Shown here in pieces: positions 15,798 through 24,639 of a stretch of DNA of 64,000 nt (its first letter is position 1; each line of letters opens with the position of its first letter). A program made the position numbers and the translations under genes. Under the pieces are notes generated by a model. It saw only the letters and a list, made by a program, of their open reading frames with translations, was not told the origin of the DNA and did no database searches. The DNA lies in the NCBI GenBank assembly GCA_964653485.1, contig CAZZFF010000005.1, positions 37,868 through 101,867 of the forward strand, read 5' to 3'. Source of the DNA: CAVQND01 sp964653485. Lineage in GTDB: Bacteria; Verrucomicrobiota; Verrucomicrobiia; Limisphaerales; UBA8199.

Positions 15798-16760
15798 TCA
15801 GGCAACGCCGTGCGCGGCGACCTGCTGTGCCACCCAGGGATAGGTGCGCTCGATTCCCGCCCGAAGGTCAAACCGGGAGCGCCAGCCGATCGAGTACATG
15901 CGCTCGTTGCTGAAATTCCGGGACTGGACCCCCACCGGACCCTTCACCGGCCTGACCACGATTTTCTTGCCGGCGACGGCGGCGACGGTCTCCACCAACT
16001 CCTTGACGGTCACATATTGGGGGCAGCCGATGTTGGCCGCGCCCTCCAAGTCCGAGTGCATGAGCCGGAAGATGCCGTCCACCATGTCGTCCACGTAAGT
16101 GTAAGAGCGCACGGCGCTGCCATCACCCCACATGTCCACGGCTCCGCCCTCCGGGGCGGCGGCGACCTTGCGGCAGATGGCGGCCGGCGCCTTTTCCCTC
16201 CCGCCGCGCCAGGTGCCCTCCGGGCCGTAGCAATTCTGGAACCGCGCGATGCGCACCTTCATCCCATAGCGCCGCCCGTAAGCCATGGCCACCCGCTCGG
16301 AATAGAGCTTTTCCCATCCATACTCGTTGTCCGGGTGGGCCGGCACCGCCTCGGACTCCGCCATCTCAGGCTCTCCGTGTTTCATGTCCCGATAGACGCA
16401 CACCGAAGAGGAAAAAAAATACCGTTCCACGCCGAGCCCGGCCGCGGTATGGACCGCATGGACGTTGATGAGGACGCTGTTGTGCATGATCTCGCACTCG
16501 GCGGAATGGATGAAGCCCATGCCCCCCATATCCGCCGCCAGTTGATAGACTTCGTCCGGTTTGCCGCCGCGCACCGTCAGGGCCTCCCGGCTGTTCTTCT
16601 CCTCGCGCAGGTCCAGCACGCGAAACTCATCCGCCGCCGTGGGCGCGAACTCGGGCACCTTGAGATCGACGCCCCGCACCCAGTAGCCTTCGCCCTTGAG
16701 GCGCTTGACCAAATGGCTGCCGATAAAGCCGCCCGCTCCGCATACGACCGCTGTCTTCAT
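15798..16760 (-). CDS. GDP-mannose 3,5-epimerase-like extended SDR protein
   Basis: 320 residues with the NAD-binding motif GAGGFIGS, the ADMGGMGFI motif characteristic of GDP-mannose 3,5-epimerases, SSSVCVY with the catalytic cysteine, YxxxK in YGWEKLYSE, and GGREKAPAAICRK with the second catalytic lysine. The enzyme epimerises GDP-mannose at C3 and C5 to GDP-L-galactose (and GDP-L-gulose). It is best known from plant ascorbate synthesis but occurs in some Verrucomicrobiota. Here it precedes a GT4 gene, which points to an L-sugar-containing glycan. Specificity against close UDP-sugar epimerases is inferred from the motifs. Confidence 0.82.
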   Translation of the reverse strand: MKTAVVCGAGGFIGSHLVKRLKGEGYWVRGVDLKVPEFAPTAADEFRVLDLREEKNSREALTVRGGKPDEVYQLAADMGGMGFIHSAECEIMHNSVLINVHAVHTAAGLGVERYFFSSSVCVYRDMKHGEPEMAESEAVPAHPDNEYGWEKLYSERVAMAYGRRYGMKVRIARFQNCYGPEGTWRGGREKAPAAICRKVAAAPEGGAVDMWGDGSAVRSYTYVDDMVDGIFRLMHSDLEGAANIGCPQYVTVKELVETVAAVAGKKIVVRPVKGPVGVQSRNFSNERMYSIGWRSRFDLRAGIERTYPWVAQQVAAHGVA

Positions 16761-16899
16761 TCTTTGCTCTTTCGTTTTTTGGATGAGTTGATCAGGTGTG
16801 GCTTTTTACAATGAAAGCACCCGGCTGTCAATTACGGCCCGGCTCCGCGACGGGGCGCGACCCATTGCCCAAACGCCCCGGTTCTGCTAAGGGTATCCT

Positions 16900-18021
16900 A
16901 TGCGATTTGTTGTCCAACGCAGCGAACTCCGGGACCTGTATGAGAAGGCCGCCGCGGGCCAACGGATTTCCGAGGCCGATGCGCTGCGGCTTTTCGAGAG
17001 CCGGGACTTGCACGCCCTGGGGGCGATTGCCGAGGCGGCACGGCAACGCCGGGTGGGCCGGCGGGCCAGCTACATCATCAACCGCTACCTCAACTATTCC
17101 AATTACTGCATCCTGAGCTGCCGGTTCTGCTCCTTTGCGCGCAAGAAGCGCGATGCGGACGGGTTCCAGTTGAGCATCCCGGAGATGGTCGAGAAGGCGC
17201 GCCTGGCCCTGGACCTGGGCATCACCGAATTGCATATTGTTGGCGGATTGCACCCGACGCTGCCCTTCAGCTACTACACGGGCATGCTTGAGGCGCTCAA
17301 GGCGGTGGATGGCCGCCTGCAGTTGAAGGCATTCACGGCCATCGAAATCCTGCACTTGGCCTGGCTGGCGAAAAAATCGGTTGCCGAGACATTGCTCGCC
17401 CTCAAGGCCGCCGGACTGGATTCTCTCACCGGCGGCGGGGCGGAGATTTTCCGCAAGGAAATCCGCACCGCCATTGCCCGGGGCAAGGAATCGGCCGAGG
17501 AATACCTGGATGTGCATCGGACCTGGCACCGGCTGGGAGGGCGGAGCACTTGCACGATGCTCTACGGGCATGTCGAGTCGCCCGCCGACCGGGTGGACCA
17601 CCTGCGCCAATTGCGCGCGCTCCAGGACGAGACGGGCGGCTTCGTCGGGTTCGTGCCCTTGCCCTATCAGGCAGAGAACAACGACCTGCCCGTCCACCAT
17701 CCGCCCACCGGTTTCGACATGCTGCGCACCCTGGCGGTGAGCCGCATTTACCTCGATAACTTCCCCCATATCACCGCCTACTGGGTCGGCCTGGGCCTCA
17801 AGGTGGCGCAACTGGCCCTGAGCTTTGGGGCCGACGACCTCCACGGCACCATCGTCGAAGAATTCATCTTCCACATGGCTGGGGCCAAAACCCCGCAGTT
17901 GCAGACCGAGGCCGAGATGGTCAAGGCCATCCGCGAGGCCGGCTGCATCCCGGTGCAGCGAAACACATTCTACGAGCCGATCAAGGTGTGGGACGGCCCG
18001 GAACCTGCTCTCGATTTTTGA
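16900..18021 (+). CDS. mqnE: Aminofutalosine synthase (radical SAM)
   Basis: 373 residues. The radical SAM cluster motif CxxxCxxC is CILSCRFC (about residues 69-76). Family-specific strings follow: ITELHIVGGLHPTLPFSYY, LKAFTAIEI, AAGLDSLTGGGAEIF, TMLYGHVESPADRVDHL and FGADDLHGTIVEE. MqnE joins a radical-SAM 5'-deoxyadenosyl radical to 3-(1-carboxyvinyl)oxybenzoate, making aminofutalosine in the futalosine route to menaquinone. It is divergent from the epimerase and 17 nt before lpxA. MqnC is the nearest alternative, but the GGGAEIF and ASAEEYL-type motifs favour MqnE. Confidence 0.9.
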   Translation: MRFVVQRSELRDLYEKAAAGQRISEADALRLFESRDLHALGAIAEAARQRRVGRRASYIINRYLNYSNYCILSCRFCSFARKKRDADGFQLSIPEMVEKARLALDLGITELHIVGGLHPTLPFSYYTGMLEALKAVDGRLQLKAFTAIEILHLAWLAKKSVAETLLALKAAGLDSLTGGGAEIFRKEIRTAIARGKESAEEYLDVHRTWHRLGGRSTCTMLYGHVESPADRVDHLRQLRALQDETGGFVGFVPLPYQAENNDLPVHHPPTGFDMLRTLAVSRIYLDNFPHITAYWVGLGLKVAQLALSFGADDLHGTIVEEFIFHMAGAKTPQLQTEAEMVKAIREAGCIPVQRNTFYEPIKVWDGPEPALDF

Positions 18022-18038
18022 CTTGGCAACTTCCCGCG

Positions 18039-18863
18039 ATGACGCACCTTTCAGGGGTGATTCATGCCAGTGCTATGGTCCATCCCAAGGCGAAACTGGA
18101 CCCGTCGGTTCGCGTCGGGCCGTTCGCCGTCATTGATGAAGGGGTCGAGCTCGGCCCCGAATGCGAGGTCGGTCCGCACGTGTACCTGACCGGCCTCACC
18201 CGTATCGGGGCGCGCAACCGGTTTTTTGCCGGCTGCGTCATCGGCGAGGCCCCGCAGGATTTGAAATACAAGGGCGAGCCTACGGAGCTGCGAATAGGCG
18301 ATCAGAACGTCTTTCGCGAGCATGTCACCGTCCACCGGTCGAACCACGAGGGCGCTGCCACGGTGATCGGCTCGAACAATTACCTCATGCAGCACAGCCA
18401 CGTCGCCCACAATGTCACGTTCGGGGATTATGTCATCCTGGCCGGCGGCGCCCTGGTGGCCGGCCACGTCAGCGTAGGGGATCGCGCGTTCATCTCCGGG
18501 AATTGCCTGGTCCATCAGTTCGTGCGTATCGGCACATTGGCCCTCATGCAAGGCGGTTCGGCCATCAGCAAGGACCTGCCGCCTTATACGATCGCGCGCG
18601 GCGGCAACGGCATTTGCGGCCTTAACACCATCGGCCTGCGTCGCGCCGGCCTTTCCATGGCCGAACGCTTCGAGTTGAAACATCTCTATCACCTCCTGTT
18701 CCGCTCCGGCCTGAACGTTCAGAACGCCGTCGCCGACGCGCGCGGAAAATTCTCCAGCGCGCCTGCCCAACTCATGCTGGATTTCATCGCCGCCTCAAAA
18801 CGCGGCATCTGCTCCGATGCCGGCCGGCCCATGCGTTTGGAGGCCGGCGTCGACACGGAATAG
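18039..18863 (+). CDS. lpxA: Acyl-ACP--UDP-N-acetylglucosamine O-acyltransferase
   Basis: 274 residues from ATG 18039 (MTHLSGVIHASAMVHPKAKL). It has the left-handed beta-helix hexapeptide repeats, the LpxA strings IGEAPQDLKYKGE and FREHVTVHRS, the catalytic histidine in HSHVAHNV, and NTIGLRRAGLS in the C-terminal helical domain. It catalyses the first step of lipid A synthesis in the cytoplasm, which supports a diderm envelope. No other lpx gene is next to it, so it lies outside the usual lpxD-fabZ-lpxA-lpxB cluster. Confidence 0.95.
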   Translation: MTHLSGVIHASAMVHPKAKLDPSVRVGPFAVIDEGVELGPECEVGPHVYLTGLTRIGARNRFFAGCVIGEAPQDLKYKGEPTELRIGDQNVFREHVTVHRSNHEGAATVIGSNNYLMQHSHVAHNVTFGDYVILAGGALVAGHVSVGDRAFISGNCLVHQFVRIGTLALMQGGSAISKDLPPYTIARGGNGICGLNTIGLRRAGLSMAERFELKHLYHLLFRSGLNVQNAVADARGKFSSAPAQLMLDFIAASKRGICSDAGRPMRLEAGVDTE

Positions 18864-18886
18864 CGGCAGCGCCCGGCCTCCGGCGC

Positions 18887-20269
18887 TCATGTGCCCCCTC
18901 GCGGCCAGAACCGGAGCCAGAAGCGCTGGGGGGACTGGATGAGAATCTCGCGCAGGAGTTCTTCCATGCCGGCGGCTTCGGGTTCGTCGAGCCATCGGGC
19001 GCAGACGAGCGTGCAGAGGAAGGCGAGCGAGGTGGCTGCGAAGAAGACGGTGTAGTGGTTCCAGACGAGGCCGAGCCAGACGGAGGAACGGTCGCCGATG
19101 GCATCGATGAGCAAGCCCCACCCGATGGGCGCCAGGCCCAGAGTGACGTTGCCGATGACCGAGTAAAGCGCAAAGAAGTGGCTGCGTCCCATGACGGGGA
19201 TGACGGCCATGGCCAAGCGGGTAGTGGCCATCTGCACAAGGGCGGCCAGCAACCCCATCAGGAATTGCAGAATGAGGACCACGGACAGCGTTTCAGGCAA
19301 GACGCCGCCCGAAAGGCTCATCCAGCCGCCGAGCACCACCACCCAGGCTGAGAAGCAAAAGGCCAGGACCGGCTTGCTTCCAAGCCGATCCAGGCGCGAG
19401 CCCAGGAACCACAAGCTGCACAGTCCGCCCAGAAACGCGACCGAGCTTACCAGGAGGATGCTGCACTCGGACATGCCCGTCTGGGTTTTGAGAAAAGCCA
19501 CGGTGAAGGCCGTCATGCCTCCGTAGGCGACGGAATAGGCGACCAGCGTGACGAGGAGTTTGCTAAACGGCGGGTATTTCATCATGGCCACCCACGGCAC
19601 GGGGGCCTTTGCGGAGCGGAATTCCACGGGGATTTCGACATCGGGAATGCGCTTGAGGAAGCTCAGACTCACGGCGCCCATGACCGCGCTGAAAGCGAAG
19701 AGGATGGAGAACTGCCAGGCCCGGCTCGGCCCGGCCAGACAGCCGGCCGCGATGAGGAAGGTGAGAAAACTGGCGAGGTTTTGGACCCCGGCGTCGCGGG
19801 CGAGGTATTTGCCGCGCAGGGAGGCGGGGACCAGGGCGGTAATCCAGGGGAGCCAGGCGCAACTGGAGATGCCGCGCGAGAGGTTGAAACAGAACAGGAG
19901 CATGAGCATGAGGGCCAGGAGGGTCCTGGCCTCGAGAAACCAGCCCGCCAGGGGCACCAGGGCCATGGCGAAGATGAACATCACCCGTGTGCCCCACCCG
20001 GCATAGACGAACCGCTTGAAGCCGATGCGGCCGATGTGGTTGGCGGCCGGGATTTGAAAGATGACCAGCAGCGGCATCATGCCGGCAATGATGCCCAACA
20101 CGGTGGCACTGGCCCCCAGCGTCTTGGCGTAGAGCACCATCGGGCTGTTGAGCACCACCTGATAGGAAAAGGCGTTGAACGTGGAGAAGAGGTAGGCGTT
20201 GTGCAGGCCGTGGGGGAAACACTCCCGTTCCCCCGGCTCGCCCAGTCTATCCGTTTGGGCTTTGGTCAT
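18887..20269 (-). CDS. MFS transporter
   Basis: 460 residues with about 12 hydrophobic segments (for example VMFIFAMALVPLAGWFL and LSVVLILQFLMGLLAALVQM). The A-motif-like loops (ANHIGRIGFKRF and GSRLDRLGSKPV) match the major facilitator fold in its two halves. The substrate is unknown; the neighbours on either side (lpxA, SGNH hydrolase) are on the opposite strand and give no clue. The gene is convergent with lpxA, with 23 nt between the stops. Confidence 0.9.
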   Translation of the reverse strand: MTKAQTDRLGEPGERECFPHGLHNAYLFSTFNAFSYQVVLNSPMVLYAKTLGASATVLGIIAGMMPLLVIFQIPAANHIGRIGFKRFVYAGWGTRVMFIFAMALVPLAGWFLEARTLLALMLMLLFCFNLSRGISSCAWLPWITALVPASLRGKYLARDAGVQNLASFLTFLIAAGCLAGPSRAWQFSILFAFSAVMGAVSLSFLKRIPDVEIPVEFRSAKAPVPWVAMMKYPPFSKLLVTLVAYSVAYGGMTAFTVAFLKTQTGMSECSILLVSSVAFLGGLCSLWFLGSRLDRLGSKPVLAFCFSAWVVVLGGWMSLSGGVLPETLSVVLILQFLMGLLAALVQMATTRLAMAVIPVMGRSHFFALYSVIGNVTLGLAPIGWGLLIDAIGDRSSVWLGLVWNHYTVFFAATSLAFLCTLVCARWLDEPEAAGMEELLREILIQSPQRFWLRFWPRGGT

Positions 20270-20375
20270 TGGTCAGCGTCGTCCAGGGTCATTCTCCGAT
20301 GACCGATGACCCCTTTTCAATCCTCAAATTGGCTTTGCAGAGCTTCAGCCATGGTGCATCATCCGTTCCCGGCTT

Positions 20376-21176
20376 ATGAACGAACATACTTCCAACTCAG
20401 GCAATTTCAACCGTCGCGCAGTCATCAAGTGGTCGGGCGCCGCGCTGGGCGTGGCCGCCCTTGGGGGGCTGGGCTCGGCCCCCGCCGCGCGCGCGGCCCA
20501 ACTCTGGCTGCCCCGCGCGCGCCCCTTGTTCAAGAAAGGCGACGTTATCCTCTTCCAAGGCGACTCGATTACCGACGCGGGCCGGAGCCGGGAGAAGGCC
20601 GGCGAGGCGAATAATCAAGCAGGGCTGGGCTCGGGCTATGCCTGGCTGGCGGGAGCGGAATTGCTGGTCAACCGGCCGGACGACGGTTTGCAGGTCTATA
20701 ATCGCGGGATTAGCGGCAACAAGGTGTTCGAGCTTGCCGAGCGGTGGCAGAGAGATTGTCTGGACCTCAAGCCCAATGTGCTGAGCATTCTCGTTGGGGT
20801 GAACGACCTATGGCACACGCTGGACGGCAAGTACCACGGCACGGTGGAGATTTATGAGCGCGACTTTCTGGCCCTGCTCGAGCGCACCCGTAAGGCCCTG
20901 CCCAACGTGAAGCTCGTGGTTTGCGAGCCGTTCGTGCTGCGTTGCGGCGCGGTGAATGACAAATGGTTCCCCGAATTCGACGGCTACCGCGCGGCCGCCA
21001 AGCGCGTGGCCGCGGCCTCGCGCGCGACCTTCATCCCGTTCCAGTCTATGTTCGACGAGGCCGTCAAGTACGCGGGACCCGCGCATTGGGCCGGTGACGG
21101 CGTCCACCCCACCTCGGCCGGCGCCTCGCTCATGGCCTACGATTGGCTCAGGGCGGTCGCAGGGCGCAGTGCGTAA
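20376..21176 (+). CDS. Tat-exported SGNH/GDSL-family esterase
   Basis: 266 residues. The N-terminus has a twin-arginine signal (NRRAVIKWSGAALGVAALGG, cleavage near APAARAAQ). Block I nucleophile FQGDSITDAG, block II Gly in YNRGISGNKVF, block III Asn in VGVNDLWH, block V Asp/His in GDGVHPTSAG: a complete SGNH catalytic set. It probably de-esterifies (deacetylates) polysaccharides or similar substrates in the periplasm. It lies upstream of the galactose genes, separated by a hairpin. Confidence 0.92.
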   Translation: MNEHTSNSGNFNRRAVIKWSGAALGVAALGGLGSAPAARAAQLWLPRARPLFKKGDVILFQGDSITDAGRSREKAGEANNQAGLGSGYAWLAGAELLVNRPDDGLQVYNRGISGNKVFELAERWQRDCLDLKPNVLSILVGVNDLWHTLDGKYHGTVEIYERDFLALLERTRKALPNVKLVVCEPFVLRCGAVNDKWFPEFDGYRAAAKRVAAASRATFIPFQSMFDEAVKYAGPAHWAGDGVHPTSAGASLMAYDWLRAVAGRSA

Positions 21177-21203
21177 CCGCCAATGGCGAGAGGAATGTTA
21201 GCA

Positions 21204-21253
21204 GCCGCGGCGGACGAAGCAGTCTCCTCCGCGGCCTGTCGGGCCGGCTTTTT
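21204..21253 (+). terminator. Probable terminator after the SGNH hydrolase gene
   Basis: GCCGCGG (21204-21210) pairs perfectly with CCGCGGC (21229-21235), with further GGA/TCC pairing inside the loop. A TTTTTATAT run follows at about 21249. This ends the hydrolase transcript 155 nt before galM. Confidence 0.55.
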
Positions 21254-21331
21254 ATATTGGACTTGCCGCCCGGTTTATGGCCTTTTTGTGCCGTTTTTCG
21301 GCCCTAAGCGGGTGAGGGCCTTGAAGATTTA

Positions 21332-22378
21332 ATGAAAGCAAGTATTCAAAGAAACGCATTTGGCAACCTGTCCGACGGAACGCCGGTCGAGCTCTTTACG
21401 CTCCAGAACGCCAACGGTCTCATCGCGAAGATCACCAACTACGGCGCCATGGTCACCGAATTGCACGTCCCGGATCGGAACGGCAATCTGGGGGACATCG
21501 TGCTGGGGTTCGACAATCTGGCGCAGTATCTCAAGGGGCATCCCTGTTTTGGCTGCACTGTCGGGCGGGTCGCCAACCGTATCGCCCGAGGCCGGTTTGT
21601 CCTCGATGGCAAGACATACACTCTCGCCGTCAATAACGGCCCGAATCACCTTCACGGCGGCATCAAAGGGTTCGACAAGGTCGTGTGGCAGGCTACCCCC
21701 TTGCGCGGGGCCGGCGTGAAGTTTGCCTACACCAGCCCGGATGGTGAAGAAGGCTATCCCGGCACCCTTGCGGTCGAGGTCACCATGCGCTTGACCGACG
21801 CGGACGAACTGCGGATCGACTACTCGGCCCACACGGACAAGCCGACCCCGGTCAACCTGACCAATCACTCCTATTTCAACCTCGCCGGAGAAGGCGACGT
21901 GCTGGCTCACGAACTCATGCTCGCGGCGGATTATTACACGCCCGCTTACGACGACTTGATCCCTACCGGCCAAATCGCCCCGGTCAAAGGAACCCCGCTG
22001 GACTTTACGACTCCGCGGCCGGTTGGTTCGCGCTTTTCGGAGCTCACGTGCGACCCGATTGGCTACGACAACAATTTCGTGCTCAACGGCGGCGGCAAGG
22101 CCCTTGCCATGGCCGCGCGCGTGTACGAGCCCAGGTCCGGCCGCGTCATGGAAATGTCCACCACGGAGCCCGGCGTGCAGCTCTACACCGCCAATTTCCT
22201 GGACGGCTCTCTCACCGGAAAGCGGGGCGTCGTCTATCGGCGCCACGCCGCCCTCTGTCTCGAGGCCCAGCATTACCCGGATTCGGTCAACCAGCCGAAG
22301 TTCCCCTCGATCATCCTCCGTTCCGGACAAGCCTACCGGCAGACCACCGTGCATAAGTTCACCACAAAACCGTTATGA
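21332..22378 (+). CDS. galM: Aldose 1-epimerase (galactose mutarotase)
   Basis: 348 residues. It has the GalM motifs GCTVGRVANRIARGRF (substrate arginine), NNGPNHLHGG (catalytic His), PVNLTNHSYFNLAG (second His) and QLYTANFLDG, with the catalytic glutamate near CLEAQHYPDSVN. It interconverts alpha and beta anomers of galactose, the first step after release by a galactosidase. Its stop overlaps the galactokinase start by 4 nt (ATGA), so the two are translationally coupled. Confidence 0.96.
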   Translation: MKASIQRNAFGNLSDGTPVELFTLQNANGLIAKITNYGAMVTELHVPDRNGNLGDIVLGFDNLAQYLKGHPCFGCTVGRVANRIARGRFVLDGKTYTLAVNNGPNHLHGGIKGFDKVVWQATPLRGAGVKFAYTSPDGEEGYPGTLAVEVTMRLTDADELRIDYSAHTDKPTPVNLTNHSYFNLAGEGDVLAHELMLAADYYTPAYDDLIPTGQIAPVKGTPLDFTTPRPVGSRFSELTCDPIGYDNNFVLNGGGKALAMAARVYEPRSGRVMEMSTTEPGVQLYTANFLDGSLTGKRGVVYRRHAALCLEAQHYPDSVNQPKFPSIILRSGQAYRQTTVHKFTTKPL

Positions 22379-23547
22379 CACTGAACGAACTCGCCGCAGA
22401 AACCGCCAAGAGTTTTGAGAAGGCATTTGGGCGCCAGGCCCGCTGGATTGCGGCCGCTCCGGGCCGGGTGAACGTCATTGGCGAGCACACCGATTACAAC
22501 GACGGGTTCGTCCTGCCGATGGCTATCGACCGCTACACGATCATCGCCGCCGCTCCGGCGGCCAAGGGCCGAAAGACCATCCGGCTCCGCTCGACTCAGG
22601 GTGGCGGCGCGGCTGTGATCGATTTGAGCCAGCCGCTCAAGCCCGCCTCAAAAGGCGCCTGGTTCAACTACCCGCTTGGGGTCATCGCGGGATTTTTGGC
22701 GCGGGGCGCAAAGTTGGGCGGGTTCGACGCCTTTATCGACTCGACAGTGCCACTGGGAGGCGGCTTGTCCAGCAGCGCGGCGCTCGAGGTCTCCACGGCT
22801 ACCGTGCTGGAGGCGATCACCGGCGACAAGCTCGACCCGGTCGAGAAGGCCCTGCTCTGCCAGAAGGCCGAGCATGAATATGCCGGGATGCCTTGTGGCA
22901 TCATGGACCAGTTCATCTCCGTCATGGGCAAGAAGGACCACCTCCTGCTCCTGGACTGCCGCTCCCGCATACCCGAATTGGTCCCGATGACAGACCCTGC
23001 CGTCGCCCTGCTCATAACGAACACCAATGTGAAGCACGAGTTGACCGGGGGCGGATACGCCAAACGGCGCGCCCAGTGCGAGGAAGCCGCGCGGATGCTC
23101 GGCGTTGCCTCGCTGCGCGATGCCACGGCGGAGATGCTTGAAGGCGCTCGCGGAAAACTCGACCCGGTCGTCTGGCGTCGCGCCTGCCATGTCATCGGCG
23201 AGATCGAACGCACCCTTCATGCCGCCCAGGGCGTGCGCGCCTCCAACTGGCCGACCGTCGGCCAGTTGATGTACGCCAGCCATTTTTCTCTGCGGGATAA
23301 TTACGAGGTGAGCTGCGCTGAATTGGACGCCGTGGTCGAGATCGCCCAGGGCCTCGGCTCCGAGGGCGGCGTCATCGGATGCCGCATGACCGGCGGCGGC
23401 TTCGGCGGCTGCGCCGTCGCCTTGGTCCGCACCGAGGCACTGCCCGCCATCTCCGCCGCAATCACCTCGCAATACGAAAAGCGCACCGGCATCAAACCCA
23501 CCCTCTTCGTCTCCCGCCCTGCCGCGGGGGCGACGCTCATCAAATAA
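22375..23547 (+). CDS. galK: Galactokinase
   Basis: 390 residues with the galactokinase signature GRVNVIGEHTDYNDGFVLPM, the ATP loop VPLGGGLSSSAALEV, the catalytic Asp region PCGIMDQFISVMG, and MTGGGFGGCAVAL near the C-terminus. It phosphorylates galactose to galactose-1-phosphate. It is coupled to galM upstream and to a TIM-barrel gene that begins right after its stop. No galT or galE is present in the window. Confidence 0.97.
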   Translation: MTLNELAAETAKSFEKAFGRQARWIAAAPGRVNVIGEHTDYNDGFVLPMAIDRYTIIAAAPAAKGRKTIRLRSTQGGGAAVIDLSQPLKPASKGAWFNYPLGVIAGFLARGAKLGGFDAFIDSTVPLGGGLSSSAALEVSTATVLEAITGDKLDPVEKALLCQKAEHEYAGMPCGIMDQFISVMGKKDHLLLLDCRSRIPELVPMTDPAVALLITNTNVKHELTGGGYAKRRAQCEEAARMLGVASLRDATAEMLEGARGKLDPVVWRRACHVIGEIERTLHAAQGVRASNWPTVGQLMYASHFSLRDNYEVSCAELDAVVEIAQGLGSEGGVIGCRMTGGGFGGCAVALVRTEALPAISAAITSQYEKRTGIKPTLFVSRPAAGATLIK

Positions 23548-24513
23548 ATGAAATCGCACACCCGTCGGGCTTTTTTGGAGCGGTCTGTGACTGTCGCGTC
23601 CGCCGCGGTGTTTCTTGAGTCGGGCGGGCTGCTCTCCGGCCGGGCGCGTGGGGCGCAGTCCGAGCCGCGGCCCATCCGTTTGGGGGGGCCGCTCTTCGAG
23701 GGCGGCAACGACCCCGAGGCCATGGCGCTGGCTCATCGCAAGCTGGGGTATCGCGCGGCGTATTGCCCCGGCGTCGCGTTGAGTGACTCCGAGAGAATCC
23801 GCGCCTTGGCCGAGGCATTCGCCAGGCACGATGTCGTCATCGCGGAAGTGGGCCGCTGGGTCAACCTGTTGGACTCGGACCCTGACAAGCGCCGGGAGAA
23901 CCTCCGGACCGTCACCGAAGGGCTGGCCCTGGCCGAGGCCATCGGCGCGCTCTGCTGCGTGGATATCGCCGGTTCCTTCAGCCCGACCTCCTGGTTTGGC
24001 CCCCACCCCGACAACCTCTCCGAGAAGTTCTTCGACGCCAGCGTGGAGAACGCCCGGAAGATCATCGATGCCGTTAAACCCAAACGCGCCCGCTTCACCT
24101 TCGAGGTCATGGGCTGGGCCTTGCCCGACAGCCCGGACAGCTACCTGAGGCTCATCAAAGCCATCGACCGCCCGGCCTTTGGCGTGCATCTGGACCCGTG
24201 CAACCTCGTCAATTCGCCCGAGAAATTCTATCACAACACCGCGCTTCTGAATGAATGCTTCGACAAGCTGGGCCGCTGGATCGTCAGTTGCCACGCGAAG
24301 GACCTGGCCTGGGATGTCGAAATGAACGTCCACTTCCGCGAAGTCATCCCCGGCAAAGGTTCCCTGGATTATGCCACCTACCTCCGGCGCCTGGCCGAGC
24401 TGCCCCATAACCCGCCCCTCATGCTCGAACACCTTGCCAGCGCCCAGGACTACACCACTGCCCGGCAGCATATCTTCGAGGTCGGACGCGGCGCGGGCTT
24501 GAGCTTTGAATAG
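23548..24513 (+). CDS. Tat-exported xylose-isomerase-like TIM barrel protein
   Basis: 321 residues. The start MKSHTRRAFLERSVTVASAA is a twin-arginine-type signal ending near ARGAQ. The rest matches the AP_endonuc_2 TIM barrel (sugar phosphate isomerase/epimerase) family: HDVVIAEVGRWVNL, KPKRARFTFEVMG, AFGVHLDPCNLVNSP (metal His/Asp), WIVSCHAKDLAWD (metal His), GKGSLDYATYLRRL. The start codon follows the galactokinase stop with no gap, so it belongs to that operon. A role in sugar isomerisation or oxidised-sugar catabolism is inferred from the family. Confidence 0.87.
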   Translation: MKSHTRRAFLERSVTVASAAVFLESGGLLSGRARGAQSEPRPIRLGGPLFEGGNDPEAMALAHRKLGYRAAYCPGVALSDSERIRALAEAFARHDVVIAEVGRWVNLLDSDPDKRRENLRTVTEGLALAEAIGALCCVDIAGSFSPTSWFGPHPDNLSEKFFDASVENARKIIDAVKPKRARFTFEVMGWALPDSPDSYLRLIKAIDRPAFGVHLDPCNLVNSPEKFYHNTALLNECFDKLGRWIVSCHAKDLAWDVEMNVHFREVIPGKGSLDYATYLRRLAELPHNPPLMLEHLASAQDYTTARQHIFEVGRGAGLSFE

Positions 24514-24639
24514 CGAAGAAGGCAGCCCGTGAGGGCGTTGCCTTTCCACGAAATAGCCACGCGCGGTCATTGACCCGGGCGATGGAGGCATCAGAAGTCG
24601 CAATTTGCGGCATCAGTGTCTCTGGGCGATGGTCTCGGC

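Noticed and set aside
22648..24603. A 651-codon open frame on the minus strand across galK and the TIM-barrel gene
   Set aside because: It is antisense to two clear genes, has Gly/Arg-rich low-complexity composition and no motif. Long antisense frames are common in GC-rich DNA.
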